Under the pieces are notes generated by a model. The model had not been told where the DNA came from, did not search any database, and was given only the letters and a program-made list of their open reading frames with translations. 64,000 bases of DNA from Diphasiastrum complanatum (lineage: Eukaryota > Streptophyta > Lycopodiopsida > Lycopodiales > Lycopodiaceae), in assembly GCA_029204225.1 (NCBI GenBank), contig CM055092.1:46012087-46076086 (forward strand). The letters are read 5' to 3'. Every line of letters begins with the position of its first letter. Positions within the stretch are counted from its first letter, which is position 1. Shown here piece by piece: positions 34,565 to 46,871 of the stretch. Position numbers and translations under genes: made by a program.

Positions 34565-36107
34565 GCTCTTTTGTTGAAGAGCCTACATTTGTAAGAAAAG
34601 CTATGGTCCATCCAAATGTAGATAAGTGGAAGGAGGCAATGGAGGAAGAATATAACTCTTTGATAAAAATCAAACTTGGTCAATTGTCAAGCCACCAAAG
34701 AACATAAACATCTTGGCTTGTAAATGGATATTCGAGGTTAAACACAAAGTAGATGGGTCAATAGACAGGTGGAAAGCAAGGTTGGTAGCCAAAGGATATT
34801 CTCGGGTACCCAATGTAGATTATCAAAAGACTTTGTCCTATAGCAAAAGTAGCTTCAATCGAATTACTATTATCATATGCAACAATTGAAGACCTAGAAG
34901 TACATCAAATGGATGTACAAGCAGCTTTCCTAAATGGAGTAATCGAGGAAGGCATTTACAGGTCTCAACCAAAGGGACACGAGATAAAAGGAAAGGAGGA
35001 CCATGTATGCAAGTTACATAAAGCTTTATATGGGCTAAAGCAATTACCAAAAGCATGGTTCCAAAGGATCAACACATAATTTCGGATGAAGGATTCACTC
35101 CAAGTATAGCTGACTCGAACGTATATTATAAGTCATTTGAAAAATTATTTATCATATAACTTTGTATGTGGATGATACACTACTTTACAGCAATGATACA
35201 AAGTTATTGCTTCACACCAAGGAAAATGATCGACCTTGGGAGGCTCACTATTGTCTAGGAATTCAAATTCAAAAGAGAAAAGGGAATAGGGAAATCTGCA
35301 TCAGCTAGCAAAGATATATCCAAAATATCTTAACAAAGTATGAAGTGACCAACTGCAAGATAGCTAACACTCCTATGGACTCAGGGATAAAGCTTTCAAA
35401 GGATTAATGTCCACAATCAGAGGAAGAGATAGCAGAGATGAAGAAATAACCTTATCACTCAATACTTGAATGTTGATGTATCTGATGGTTTGTACTTGAC
35501 ATGATATTGCCTATGCAAGTCAGTTCGTTTCAAACCCCGGGATAGTGCACTGGAAAGCATTACTCAGAGTTTTGAAATACATGCACACTACCAAGAGTAT
35601 GTGCATCTTCTATGGCAACACGACAAAAGAGGATAATGTTCCGAGAGGGTATATAGATGTAGACTGGGCTGGAGATGCTGATACCAGAAGATCAGCATCT
35701 AGGTACGTATTCTTGTTAACAATGGACCGATCTCCTGGAATAGCAGGAAACAAACTTCAATGGCTTTGTCTTCAACGAAGCTGAGTACATAGCAACTACA
35801 CATGCAACTAAGGAAGCGGTTTGGCTCAGGCAATTATAATCAGATGTCAATCTACCACAAGGGTAATCCAACAATCCTGTTATGTGACAACTTGAGTTGC
35901 ATAGTCATGACTTTGAATCTCAGAGATCAAATATCATTATGTTAGGGACAAAGTGTTGAGCAAAGAGGTTGAGCTAGAGCATTGCAGGATAGAGTATATG
36001 ATGGCTGACATCTTCACCAAGGCATTGGCAAAAGACTAACATACAAGATTTAACACAAAGTTCAATCTAAAAATACAACTATTTCTAAATCCTCATTAAA
36101 GGGGAGT
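34565..36107 (+). pseudogene. Ty1/copia RT and RNase H remnant
   Basis: Plus-strand pieces in order include NVDKWKEAMEEEYNSL, ILACKWIFEVKHKVDGS, RWKARLVAKGYSRV, VHQMDVQAAFLNGVIEEGIY, LHKALYGLK, a broken YVDD region near 35165, and FVFNEAEYIATTHATKEAVW and ADIFTKALAK near the end. This is the standard copia RT-RNase H order. There are many stops and shifts, and gag, protease and integrase are missing. It is followed by a polypurine tract and a presumed 3' LTR start. Confidence 0.85.
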
Positions 36108-36125
36108 ATTGTCAGATGTTTAATT
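36098..36125 (+). promoter_or_regulatory. Polypurine tract and start of copia 3' LTR
   Basis: AAAGGGGAGTAT is followed by TGTCAGATG, the usual PPT/LTR junction of plant copia elements. The LTR's end was not found. Confidence 0.55.
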
Positions 36126-36811
36126 AAGATCTAGTAATCAAGTGTACAAGTCAAGTAACCATGTCAATAAATTTAATTAAGGCCAAGTGTTTGACATGAT
36201 TCTCTATTTCAACCGTGTTCACTTACTTCATATGCAGACCCTTGGTGTGCGGCCTTGATGCTATAGGAGATGCTCCTACTTTGTAGAGGTATATGTCGGA
36301 GATTTCAGTATGGACACCAAGCCTCCCAAACCCAGCCCACCTCCTTTTTCTCAAGGAGACCTTGAGGCTACGAAATTGTTAGAGGATGAGTCAAATATCC
36401 CTTCTCGAGAACTTCATTAAGATCAACAACGGTGCTGCTTCGAGACCAAGCTTCATGGCTACTAGGAGACTTTGCAGATCTAGGGCTTATACGAGCAGGC
36501 CCACTATTTCCTCTTTAGTACCTGCATTGTCATCTATCCTTGGCAACATACATAACTAGGGCATATTTTCATACAAACTTTGTTGAGCCAAAAGCTCTAC
36601 CACAAAAGCATAAAAACATTTGATTTAGCTTGTAGTGAAAATATTTAGAATACTAAACTTCTCTTTGGAACAATGTCACCAAGACTATATTATCAACTTT
36701 TTCCATATGAATCAAAAGAAATTGTTGCAAACGTTGATAATTACCATTCAATAAATCTACAACATCAAAAAAAGGAAAGTCTGCAGTAAGCACTAGAAGC
36801 TCTACAGCAAC

Positions 36812-37375
36812 TCAAATAAAAGGCCTCTTATCTTTGCCATGTGCTATGAAAACTCTCAACAAAGTTTGAAGTAGCAACACAATTGCTTGTTTGCTTAATA
36901 AGTGTAACATTAAATTGCTTTTCATTCTAGGCATGTCTAGAATATGACTATGATGTGCAAAAGCTCTCGTCCACTCTAGCATAAAACAAACCTGGTCATT
37001 AGATGGCCGACGTGTAGAGCCTGTTTGATCCACAATTGTGACCTCAGGGTGCAAGGAATGCTGAATATAGACATTTCTACCCCTGAAAATAGGTATTGGA
37101 ACATGAACATGACGTAAATGACCTCTCACAAGCAAGTACAGTAGTCAAAACTAATTAGAAGGCTATGTAAGTGAGTACAACGATAAGCACCCTGCCCAAT
37201 ATATTATGCTGACCTTTCAATTGGTTGCACTTCGGGATCGTATTGCGTAACATTGACAGCTGATACGTCCTGCATTTGAAGGAGAGCCTGCATAACCACT
37301 CAACAATTTATAACATAAACAGATTCTATAATCTCCTTAAAACTTAATGAAGGGATCCTCCCATAAAAAGCCAAC

Positions 37376-37444
<69 letters not shown>

Positions 37445-38992
37445 CATAGAAAGTCAATTTTGTGTTGATTTTAAATTCAAGTACTGTACGTCATAAGTTC
37501 GTTAAGTTGGTCATGATAATTTTTGCGAGATCAGCGGAGTGCACTAACAAATATAATTTGCATAGATGCTTAGAAAGGGATGAGCTTGTATAGGCAAGGC
37601 CAATTTTTGGAACTTAAGACTGCACTCGATATTTCATCTGAACATTATTCCCAAACCTAAAATTTAAATCATGAGTAAAGAGGTTCGGATACCTGGTTCT
37701 TTATATGTATTACAACCATTTCCCAAACAATCGCAAACTTCTCAAAAAGTTGTAGATGATCATGCTGCAAGAACAAAATCTCATTCACTCAAGTGCTCAA
37801 TCAAGCCAAGAATATAGCTTGCAAACTAGAAACTTGCTCACTATTACAACCAGCATAAAGACATTGTTGAAGAACCATACTTTATAAATTTCAAATTTCA
37901 AACATAAGCTTATAGGCATCTTACATTTTCCTCAAATCAGAACAAATCCTCTGCCTGGCGTTTTGAGCACAAACAATACAGATTACTACACGTGGTTGTT
38001 GATTGGCATTCACAAGAATCAAAAAGTCTTCATATGTCAAGTTAACTTACTTTTTCAAAATACATATTGTTAAAAAACATACTTATGGACTTACATTGTT
38101 AGTGGACATTTCAGTGTAACATTTCAAACATAGACTTCTAGGCGTCTTACGTTCGCCTCAAATCGCAGCAAATCATCTTCCTGGAGTTTAAAACATAAAC
38201 AATACAAATTACTACCGAGGTTGCTCATTCGCATTCACAATAAGTCTTCATACGTCAAGTTCACTTGCTTCTTTAAAATATATAGGCTCAATTGCAAAAC
38301 GGGTGGCTACATTACCTCACATCAATTACAGCACAAAACAAATACTTAATAAAAGCAAATCTCCCCATAAAGGTAAGGGAAACACAAAATGCATAAATGC
38401 CAAAATCAAGTAAACATGCACCAATAGTGTCATCGCCTAAAGTCATTTGTGCAAACTCGATGCGTAACAAAATATATTAGCATCTATGCGCCCTACTTTG
38501 ATCGGTCAAACCAAATTGAACAGATATTGAAATGTTCCGTGTCAAACGATCAACTAGACTAACTACGTTCTTTTGATAGCAAAACAACACAATAGCCAAA
38601 ACCACTAAAAATTAAGTCTCTAAAGATCACTAAAGGAGACAATGCAACCGGAAAGAATCTAAAACTTTGTCAGTCAAGCTTAACGCTAAACATGTAAGTT
38701 ACAACGTAAACCTCACATGTTTGAAGGAGCTATATGGCGTGAAATAGATACGATGCGGAATATTACCGAACTAAAATAACACGGCAAGAGAAACGTACAC
38801 CCTAAGTGAAGCTAAACAGGAAACCAATGTGCAAATTCTTGCTCACAAATCCCAAAACAACATAAAGCTAAAGCATATCAACAAAAACAGGCAGAAATGA
38901 CAGATCCTATGATAAAAACTAACCAACCCAAAGCAGGACAACAAAAAACACAAGGAAAAGGCATAGGTGACCGATACTTGGATCAAGGTCAT
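36812..38992 (-). CDS. Unrecognised five-exon gene, about 167 residues
   Basis: Exons are 38978-38992 (MTLIQ), 38151-38180 (EDDLLRFEAN), 37693-37764 (24 codons, HDHLQLFEKFAIVWEMVVIH), 37214-37287 (ALLQMQDVSAVNVTQYDPEV) and 36812-37124 (GHLRHVHVPIPIFRGRNVYI to a TGA). Phases are 0, 0, 0, then 2, and all junctions are GT-AG. The encoded protein is mostly helical-looking and hydrophobic near its end (LLLQTLLRVF), with no signal peptide. I do not recognise the family. An in-frame TGA above the first ATG supports the start, although exon 1 is only five codons. It may be a gene, or the front of one truncated at its 3' end. Confidence 0.5.
37379..37441. repeat. (CT)n microsatellite
   Basis: About 31 CT units lie between exons 3 and 4 of the unrecognised gene. 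Confidence 0.95.
37870..38270. repeat. Tandem duplication containing a microexon and its mutated copy
   Basis: Two diverged copies with an offset of about 226 bp share AAATTTCAAACATA-like, ACAATACA, ATTACTAC and GTCAAGTT blocks. Each holds a 30-nt segment with AG acceptor and GT donor: 38151-38180 (open) and 37925-37954 (with TGA). Confidence 0.75.
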
Positions 38993-39665
38993 AGACCCAA
39001 AAGTGCTGGAGATCTGATCTTCACGTTCATGTTGGTTGTGGCGTCGCAATGATCGTCACCAGTATCACAACATCAAAGTATCTAGCTAGTATGGAATCGT
39101 ATTTAGCTATATTGTCACAATTATTGTCCGCTGCACAATGGTTACTACTGTACTGATCGATGGTACTTGTAGCAATAAATAGTATATGGGCCCAACTACC
39201 TCAACTCGTGCAGCAATTGATGAAGTCAGCACCCTTTGTAGATGTAGAACTTGTTGAAATTTTGAGTGTAGCAAAATGCAACCTACACTACTCAAACAGA
39301 TTGAATCAGGATGCCCAGTTTGCCTGGAAAATCAGATGATAGATCTTCAGATCTAGATTTGCAGCCCATTAGTGTTTGAATCGGGATCTAATTGCATGAA
39401 ACAGCCCACAAGTTTGAAATCGGAACCTGATTTGAATTTGGAGAAGAGAGCCCACAACCCACTATTTCCTGGAAGGAATTAGTGTGGAAAATTCCGGAAT
39501 GCCTCCTTGTTGAGGGTTTTTTTTGGTTGAGAAGAAACCTTTTGAGGATAGTCTCTTTATATAGGAGGGGCCAGGCTCCAGCCCTCAAAAGGAAGGTTTG
39601 GTCCTTCATTTGAAGAATTGGTTGTAGCCCTCGAAAGTTCCATGCCTCAATTTTGAAGCGTATAA

Positions 39666-39817
39666 AATTGTGGTGATATATATGCAACTTGGCAATGCCA
39701 TTTATGGAGCTAAGCTCCTTAGATGGCACTACATAGGGGTCAATTGTGGTGATATATATGCAACTTGGCAATGCCATTTATGGAGCTAAGCTCCTTAGAT
39801 GGCACTACACAGGAGTC
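39666..39817. repeat. 76-bp tandem duplication
   Basis: AATTGTGGTGATATATATGC starts at 39666 and again at 39742. The two units are nearly identical up to GATGGCACTACA. Confidence 0.92.
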
Positions 39818-39885
39818 AGGATTCGAGCCTACACCTTTTGGGTAGCAGTCAACAACTCTACCCATGCACCCCATTACAATGGACA
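39800..39885 (-). mobile_element. tRNA-derived SINE-like head
   Basis: The minus strand reads GCATGGGTAGAGTTGTTGAC (box A-like), CTGCTACCCAAAAGGTG and then GGCTCGAATCC (box B), spaced as in a tRNA gene. The 76-bp duplicated unit follows as possible SINE body. No target duplication or poly-A tail was identified. Confidence 0.5.
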
Positions 39886-41151
39886 CCCATAAATTTCAAA
39901 AAACAACCCTGTAGTATGCAACCATTACCCATGGCAATTGGTAATTTCAATTTTTGTGTGATTACTATTGGGTGTGGCTCAAATTTCACGTCTGATTCCA
40001 CAAGCTCAAAGGGTATAAGAGTTTCTTGGTCAATGAGACAAAGCATCTACCCCAATTGGTTGTCTTCAAGAGCATCGCTAACCTATGAAAACATTGTTAA
40101 TCACAATCTGTGGTGAACTTTCTATCTCCAATCTAAATTTTATAAATCTTGCAATTTTCAAAATGGAACAACTATGTGAAATTAATGCAAGTTGTTAATA
40201 GTGAAATTCAAAGTTTGATTACACGACGTATCAATCAACAATTGGTCCATTGTTGTTCTGAATCATATTCTAAGTCCAAAGGGAGGTACTCCCAAGATTT
40301 GCTAATTACTATTTGTGAAATTTTTTCTTTATAATAGAAAAATAATATCTCAAATAGTTTGACATGGTTATTATGAATAAAGAATTCAATGACATTGTAT
40401 CAACGCAAAAATGGTCAAGTGATGTTGTGAATCATATTTTAGCTCTAAGGGTAGTTATTCCCAATACAAAAACAATGATATCACTACAAGGAAAAATTAG
40501 GACATTGGAACAAGCCAATCAACGTTGCTAAGAATTTTAAGTTTACCAACCCTAGTGTCATGATTGCTTATAAGTACAATGTTACAAAATAAGTGTGAGG
40601 TACATTGAAATAAAAATTATTTCCCAATATAGATGTGGCTAATATATAGACTATGGTGCTTCACATCATACGACACTGCATGTAGGGTATAGTTCACAGA
40701 ATTTGATGTAAAATTGTGATGGTCAAAAAGTTGTCTTGGAGATAATTCTGCATACTAAGTAAACTTTAAAATTTAAGGGACATGCAAGAGTGCAAGTGAA
40801 AATACTTGGTCAAAGATGCAGATAATAACTATAAGGTGGCAAAGCCAAAGCACTAAAAGAGGCAATCTCTATAAAGTACAAACTATATGCAACTAAAAGT
40901 AAACAATGTCATGAATAGAGACTCAAAAATAATTATGGCATGAACAATTGCTAGACTTTGTAAGTCATTTAAGAGAAATAACATGGATTGGACTGCCTAT
41001 ACTGAAATGTGATCCAAAGATATGTGAAATCTTGAGTACTTGGTACCAACACACCATATTCAAGGGTTTTATCAAGGGGAGAGCCTATGCAACACAACAA
41101 GTATTGCAACTAGGTCCACTAATTCATATAGTCCTACCCAAACTAAGTAAA

Positions 41152-41233
41152 AAGGTGGAGATTTCACCAAAAAGGAGTAGGTGTACTACTAAGGGTGGAG
41201 ATTCACCAAAAAGGAGTAGGTGTACTATCTAAG
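41152..41233. repeat. 41-bp tandem repeat, two copies
   Basis: GGTGGAGATT(T)CACCAAAAAGGAGTAGGTGTACTA occurs twice in a row inside the copia relic. Confidence 0.9.
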
Positions 41234-41851
41234 GGCAAAAGTATAGGATAATCTGAACGATTCAAATTTATGGTGAAGACTGAAACAAACAAAAATATAA
41301 AACACCTAAGATCAAATAAGGGTGGAGCGTGTTCATCTTATATATTTTATCATAAGAAGAGAACTTTCTACCCCAAATATAGCACTACAAAATGGAGTAG
41401 CTAAGAAAAATAGGACTATTGAAGAGTGTGCAAGGAGCATGTTTAGGACCAAAAGGATACCTAATATTTTTTGGGCAAAAGGAGCAAACAAAACATTTGT
41501 TTGATATTAGAATTCATGCCACAATAGTAGAGAGTGTGGCTCACAAGGAAGTTTACACAAGAATAACATCTAAACATAATCACCTAAGAATACCTCGAAG
41601 AAAAAACGTACATACGAAAACTACGAAAAGGCAAAGAAGAGTAATTTTCATAAATGTAGTATTTGATGAAGACACTCCACCCAACATACAAGATAAGAAA
41701 GAATAAAACATTGATGTTGAAAAACCCAAGAGGATAATACAAGCTATGAAACATGCACAAGCAAGCAAGACCAACAAAAATTACAAGAATCACACGTTGA
41801 AAACTGAACTAGAAAGGGGGAACCAATGTGAACACTTTGGGATACAATATA

Positions 41852-41995
41852 TGGAGTAATTTCATAGTTTGAAGAAAAACATAAGGAGCACATTTTATGT
41901 AAAGGTAAGAAAGCAAAACAATCGAGTAATTTCATAGTTTGAAGAAAAACATAAGGAGCACCTTCTATGTAAAGGGTAAGAAAGCAAAACAATCA
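41852..41995. repeat. About 72-bp tandem repeat, two copies
   Basis: The block from GAGTAATTTCATAGTTTGAA to AAAGCAAAACAATC is present twice, with only a few differences, inside the copia relic. Confidence 0.9.
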
Positions 41996-42960
41996 CCGTG
42001 TTCATGGTCTAGTAGATTCGATGGGATTTTTCTTTGAAGAGAAAGTCGAGAGCTGATCTTTATGTAAAAAAGGAGAAACATAGCCTTTCAAATGTGTCAT
42101 GCCTAGATCATCTTATCGTTATTACCAATGGTAGAAGTCCTATAACAAAACAAACTAAACATTTATCCAAAGAATTTGACATGACTTATTTGGGATCACA
42201 TTATTGCTTAGAAAAAGGTTTCAAAGCAAGAATATACTATTAATCTCAAGTAAATTGTGCTTGAGAAATACTTGGGTGTTCAAAATGCAACATCATTAAC
42301 CTACTTCTATTGATGCAAATGGAACATTATCTGAGCAAGAATTGTCATGTTAAGATGGAACATCATGCTTAAAGTAGGTGGGAATCTTCATGTATGTCAT
42401 TGTAGCAAGCCATTTTGATATTAAGCCCAATTACATTGAAAGGCTACAAAGAGAGTACTATGATATATCAAAGATGCTACAATCTATGGCTTTTAATACA
42501 TCAATGATAATGAGTTAAAAAATAATGGCATTGAATACAACAATAAATAACAACTAAAGTTACAAGTATGTTCGCATTATTGGACCGATGATGAAGACAA
42601 TAGGAGGTCAACTATGAGAAAAGCATATAATTTGGAAATGCAAGCGCCTTCTTCTTCTACAAAGGCAAAGTATCAAAGGATCAAAAACCATTTGATTGAT
42701 GTGAGTCCTCAAAGACGTGTAGTTGCAACATGTGGCACCCACGATGCTCCATGGGAATAGCCCAAGCAAGGAATCCTATCTACCAACAAGAAAGAAGCAA
42801 ATCAAAGTTGATTTATGATTCACAAACAAGGTGAGAAAATAAGAGATTGAGTTGGCTTATTGCTACACCAACAATCAAGTGGTTGAAACTTTCATCAAAG
42901 TAATTAAGAAAGAGAAATTTGAAAGTTTGAAAAATGTTATCTCTCATGATTAGCAAAATA

Positions 42961-44600
42961 GATATCATTAGAAGTAATAACTATTTTATGGTGCTATGTA
43001 TCCCCATAGCTTAAACTCATGTGCCTAGGTTATTTATGCAGCCATCCTAAACAAACCAGCCTACATGTAGCCCTAAAGAGGGTTTGAGACATGTTTGTCA
43101 AAAAAGAAGATTCTTGAGAAAGCTAGTAATTTCAAAGTAGTATCAACCTATGTTTTGTTAACATGAAAATCCAAATATGATTCACAAATTTAACATTGTC
43201 CTATGCTGATCATAGAACGAATGAAAAAAGCCATTACTTTTTAGCCTTGTCTTTCCAACAAGAACATATTGATCCTATGGATAATTAGAGCAACTTACAA
43301 TTTGATTTTCTGCATAATTTTATTTTTTGAAGGGCATATTTCTTATCTTCTATGTCCTTATGTGATTGAGTGAAATCGAGCTCTCGACCTTGATTCAAAA
43401 TGAAGGGATATGACCTACAAAGTCCATTGTCTAACTTGCATATGATAGTGTTTCAACCCTTCACTCAAGTAATTATGGCAATGACATGAAGTTTGACCCT
43501 CAAAATCACTTTTTTTAGTTGAAGACTAAGCATATGAGTGATGATTTTATGTATAAATGTGTGATATGATCATGATAAAATTAGTACATCAACAAAAATA
43601 ATTTTGTTACCACATTAGTACTTTATAGGTAAAGAAGTCTTGGAGCTCTAAAGTACTCATGGTGTGCTCTTTTGATCTATTCTACTGTGAAAGAAGGATA
43701 CTTGGCTTATACCTTCATGTAGTAATCATCTTTGATGTTTCTTTTCCTTGAAAGGAATAAAAGCGGTTGAAAGTCTCATCTTGCCTCCCTTACATGCATT
43801 CAATCATAGGTTACAAGAACTCTACTAGGGTTCATAAGAGAGGCATAGAAGCTTCAAATAGGTCCCGCAAGCAAGCATAGGTTCAAATCCACTGAATATA
43901 GCTTGTGACACCGAAAATGACTTTTTGACATGATCTTGTGAATCTAATCCACAGAAAAGTGCAATCAGACCTAATCTACTATAATTTTGCAACATGCAAG
44001 CACAAAAAGTTTTGATTCAAATCAGTATCGGTTCATATAGCCCATTTCTAGCTCAAAATTGTCGAATTTTGACCAAAAACCTCTATCTAGATCTAATTTT
44101 GACCATATCACCGGCATGCAATCATCAGATAATGTCATAACTGTCGAAAATCAATGGGAATGAGCGGAAGCTGATGAGCGAGCTTGGTGTAGGATCGGAA
44201 GCACCACAAACAACAACAGGATGTTCAAATTGAATGATTCAAACAAATGCGCAAATGAACGATACAATAGTGAGATTGAGAATTTGCACTCTGATTAATA
44301 TCAAACAACAGTGAGGACAGTGCTTGAAGTGATAACTTCAGCTTACAATCGTTGAGCGTGATAACGCTGGCTACAGATACTCGAAAATCAGAAGAAGTTT
44401 TCTGATGAAGATTATATTATTTAGTAACTTCCTATCTACAATTTATTTGTCTATTACAAAATATCTTCTACTTGCTAGTTATCTAATTAGCATTAAATGC
44501 TATTTGTCTCATTTATTACAACCGCCTTTGAATGTACAAAGTAGACGAACTGTTAACGTGAAGTCGTTGGGTCGACGTATCGAAATTTACAAGTATCAAA
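42961..44600. other. No gene seen
   Basis: AT-rich sequence without supportable open frames. GGTTCAAATCC near 43870-43885 resembles a tRNA box B, but no matching box A was found. Confidence 0.5.
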
Positions 44601-44619
44601 ATGTACAATGACTCGAAAA

Positions 44620-44715
44620 ATATCGACTCGAAAAATATAGAATTTTTTGAGTCGATCCGGTATCGAAAATTCTAAGAAATTCAATCTTGAATTTTTCGAT
44701 CTTCTGCTCAAAATT
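44620..44715 (-). repeat. Dispersed repeat, copy 1 (inverted relative to 63268-63362)
   Basis: The minus strand reads GAGCAGAAGATCGAAAAATT and then GATACCGGAT(C/T)GACTCAAAAA. The same sequence is on the plus strand at about 63274-63362 with few differences. It is part of an unidentified interspersed repeat. Confidence 0.75.
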
Positions 44716-45970
44716 TGAGCCATTAGAGGAGTTCCAAAATATTAATAAAAACTTTTTGTATAGATACTTTTGTTTTTTTTCTCTAGTTTCGACCGTCACC
44801 AGGCCCAATCAAAATGCACAAATTTGAAATCTACATAACGTAGTTCAAATTAACTGAGAAATAAAACTAAAATATAGAAAACTTTGAAATTTGTGTCCGG
44901 GCAGCATGGACTTATCCCATTGGTTTCTTCTTCCTGCCCGACGTCAATACCTCAAGTTAAATTTACTTAACTATGCTGGTTCGTATAATGAAATTTGCTA
45001 AATAGAAATATATTTATGAATTCTATACATGTGCAATCTATTTCTATTCTATGCTATCTGTATTGTTCTAGTCTTTATTTAGTATAATTACATCATCCTT
45101 TGCACCATCATCAACAACGGGAGGCTGAAGCCTTGCCCTAGCCAGTATGCTTAGGATAATATTTTGTCTAAATATGTACACCTGGCTTGATGTGTACTCA
45201 GTAAGTGTAAACTGCAAGATAGAACATTCATGTATTAGTAATGGCTAAAAATATCAACAAAATAGAAAACTAATCACGACTCCAAAAATCAGAATAAACA
45301 AAATTAATTATCTTAAAAATATCAACATCTTCCCTGAAGGTTGAACCATTCAAAAAATAACTTTGCATTATATAATGTGTACCACCCATAGCTGAATGAA
45401 TCATTTTGCTAGGTTGACTGCAAAAAAATTCAGCACACAAGAAATCAATCAAGAAACAGAATGAATTAGAATAAAACAAATACATTAGAATACCGATTTC
45501 AAAATGCTGCTAAGAAAGACAGAATTTACCTCCAACCTGAAAATTTGTCAGTCAATTGAATGGGGAACATCTGTTGGAATATATTTACTTGAATATGTCA
45601 AGTACATATCTACATCCTTATGTGTATTGCTAGCCGAGTTCATCTTGACACAAAATCCTTTAACAGTATTATCTACAGATCTCTTAATAGAGATCAGGTT
45701 TAAACTCCAATGCTCATTGCAAAATAAGATAGAAATTTCATTAGCTGCAATTCTAAGAACTATTTCCATTGATAATTCCAATGATAAAGCATTAAACAGC
45801 AAGAAGCATTTAACATATCCTACTTGGTATGATAAGGCACGAGCAGATATTTTGTTGCTGGTGTGAATCCACTAGTCAAACACTGTGACAAAGTGTCGTT
45901 ATTCTCCTTGAAGGCCTGAAGCAAAAAGTTACTGAGCACCAACAATTCATTGGATGAATGTCTTGCAATG

Positions 45971-46855
45971 TCATATTGCAAGAGTGTAATCCCAGACTCT
46001 ATCACAGGTAATCCCAGACTCTATCACAGGATCACCAATAGAAGCCCGTCTATTTTTTAGATCCAAACAATCAACAACTCTATAATTTATACCAAAGTCA
46101 AGTTCCTCTATTCTAAAACAAAATGGAATACCAATTCTATCTACAGCATCGGCTATGTTCTTTTCAAATTTAAGATAATCATCGGAATCTATATATGTAT
46201 AAAGATTTGAACAAGGAGGAGGTGGTGGATGAGCAGTATCTATAGGCTTTACATGAGTATCCAAAATCGATGTAGCTATATTTACAACCTTATCTAGGGC
46301 ATCATTATCTACATTTCCATCGGGATTAGACTGCACAAAATTGGTGGTATTTGCCTTTCTTACTTTCTTTGAGGCTCTCTTGGGAGTTGTCTGCTTCCTA
46401 GGGCACTTGGTAGGAAGGTCAGTCCTATCTAGAGGAACAGGTCTGGGAGTAGCAGGCTGAGACATGTGTAACTTGCAAAATCTCTCCCTCATCCTTATTA
46501 GTAACTAAAAATCCTTAGGCATAGTGGTGACTCTCTTAGAATGAATAACAAGCAAAAATGAATCTTCAAAAATAAGGCTCTAGTAATCTTCAACAGCTTC
46601 CTGAAGGCACTAGAGAGCAAAGGGTGTGAATCTTACAAATTGACCAAGATCATTTCTAGTTATGTGGCGGACAACATGGTAGAATGGAGCTCTAGGAATC
46701 AACAGAGCGGTTGATCTCTGATACTTACGAATGTTAGAGAGCCACTTGTTGCGGTTGCACCTTCTAGATCTAGCCGGAGGTGTAATGGCAACCACAGGGG
46801 CTGAGGATGAGCTAGTAGAGAAGAAATCCCTCCTCGTCTGCTTTCTCCTATCCAT
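45971..46855 (-). pseudogene. Centromeric histone H3 (CENH3)-like pseudogene with in-frame extension
   Basis: ATG at 46855 starts MDRRKQTRRDF, an H3-like tail. A histone fold follows without introns: NIRKYQRSTALLIPRAPF (alpha N), VVRHIT, VRFTPFAL, CLQEAVEDY (alpha 2) and IHSKRVTTMPKDF (alpha 3). LLIP, EDY and a loop 1 one residue longer than in canonical H3 point to CENH3. Three TAG codons interrupt it, at codons 82, 92 and 117. The same frame then continues past the histone for about 150 codons (TKCPRKQTTPKRASKKVRKA; SDDYLKFEKNIADAVDRIGI) that I do not recognise. A 22-bp tandem duplication (45986-46029) shifts the frame near the end. The lack of introns suggests a retrocopy. If read through it would act in centromeric chromatin, but it is most likely dead. 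Confidence 0.7.
45986..46029. repeat. 22-bp tandem duplication in the CENH3-like frame
   Basis: GTAATCCCAGACTCTATCAC plus AG occurs twice back to back. As 22 is not a multiple of 3, the second unit breaks the minus-strand frame, which would otherwise continue with LLQYDIARHSSNELLVLSNF. Confidence 0.9.
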
Positions 46856-46871
46856 AGAAGTATGATGAGGG

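Larger units (their letters stand above)
40640..42960 (+). pseudogene. Ty1/copia relic, protease to RNase H
   Basis: Plus-strand pieces in order: protease (DYGASHHTTLHVGYS, near 40650), gag-pre-integrase (LWHEQLLDFVSHLREI near 40935; IFKGFIKGRAYATQQVLQL near 41060), integrase end (LSTPNIALQNGVAKKNRTIE, 41360-41504; ECARSMFRTKRIPNIFWAK), RT end (LSKEFDMTYLGSHYCLEKGF near 42160) and RNase H tail (IELAYCYTNNQVVETFIKVI near 42850). It is heavily decayed, with many stops and internal duplications. No LTRs were found. Confidence 0.8.

Noticed and set aside
39820-39885. A functional tRNA gene
   Set aside because: Boxes A and B are present, but the arms do not fold into a full cloverleaf with acceptor pairing. 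It fits a SINE head better.
45971-46612. Stop-codon reassignment (TAG as an amino acid) in the CENH3-like frame
   Set aside because: All three stops are TAG, but PIE1 and the acid phosphatase next door use the standard code; the acid phosphatase ends with TAG as a true stop. Chance decay is simpler.
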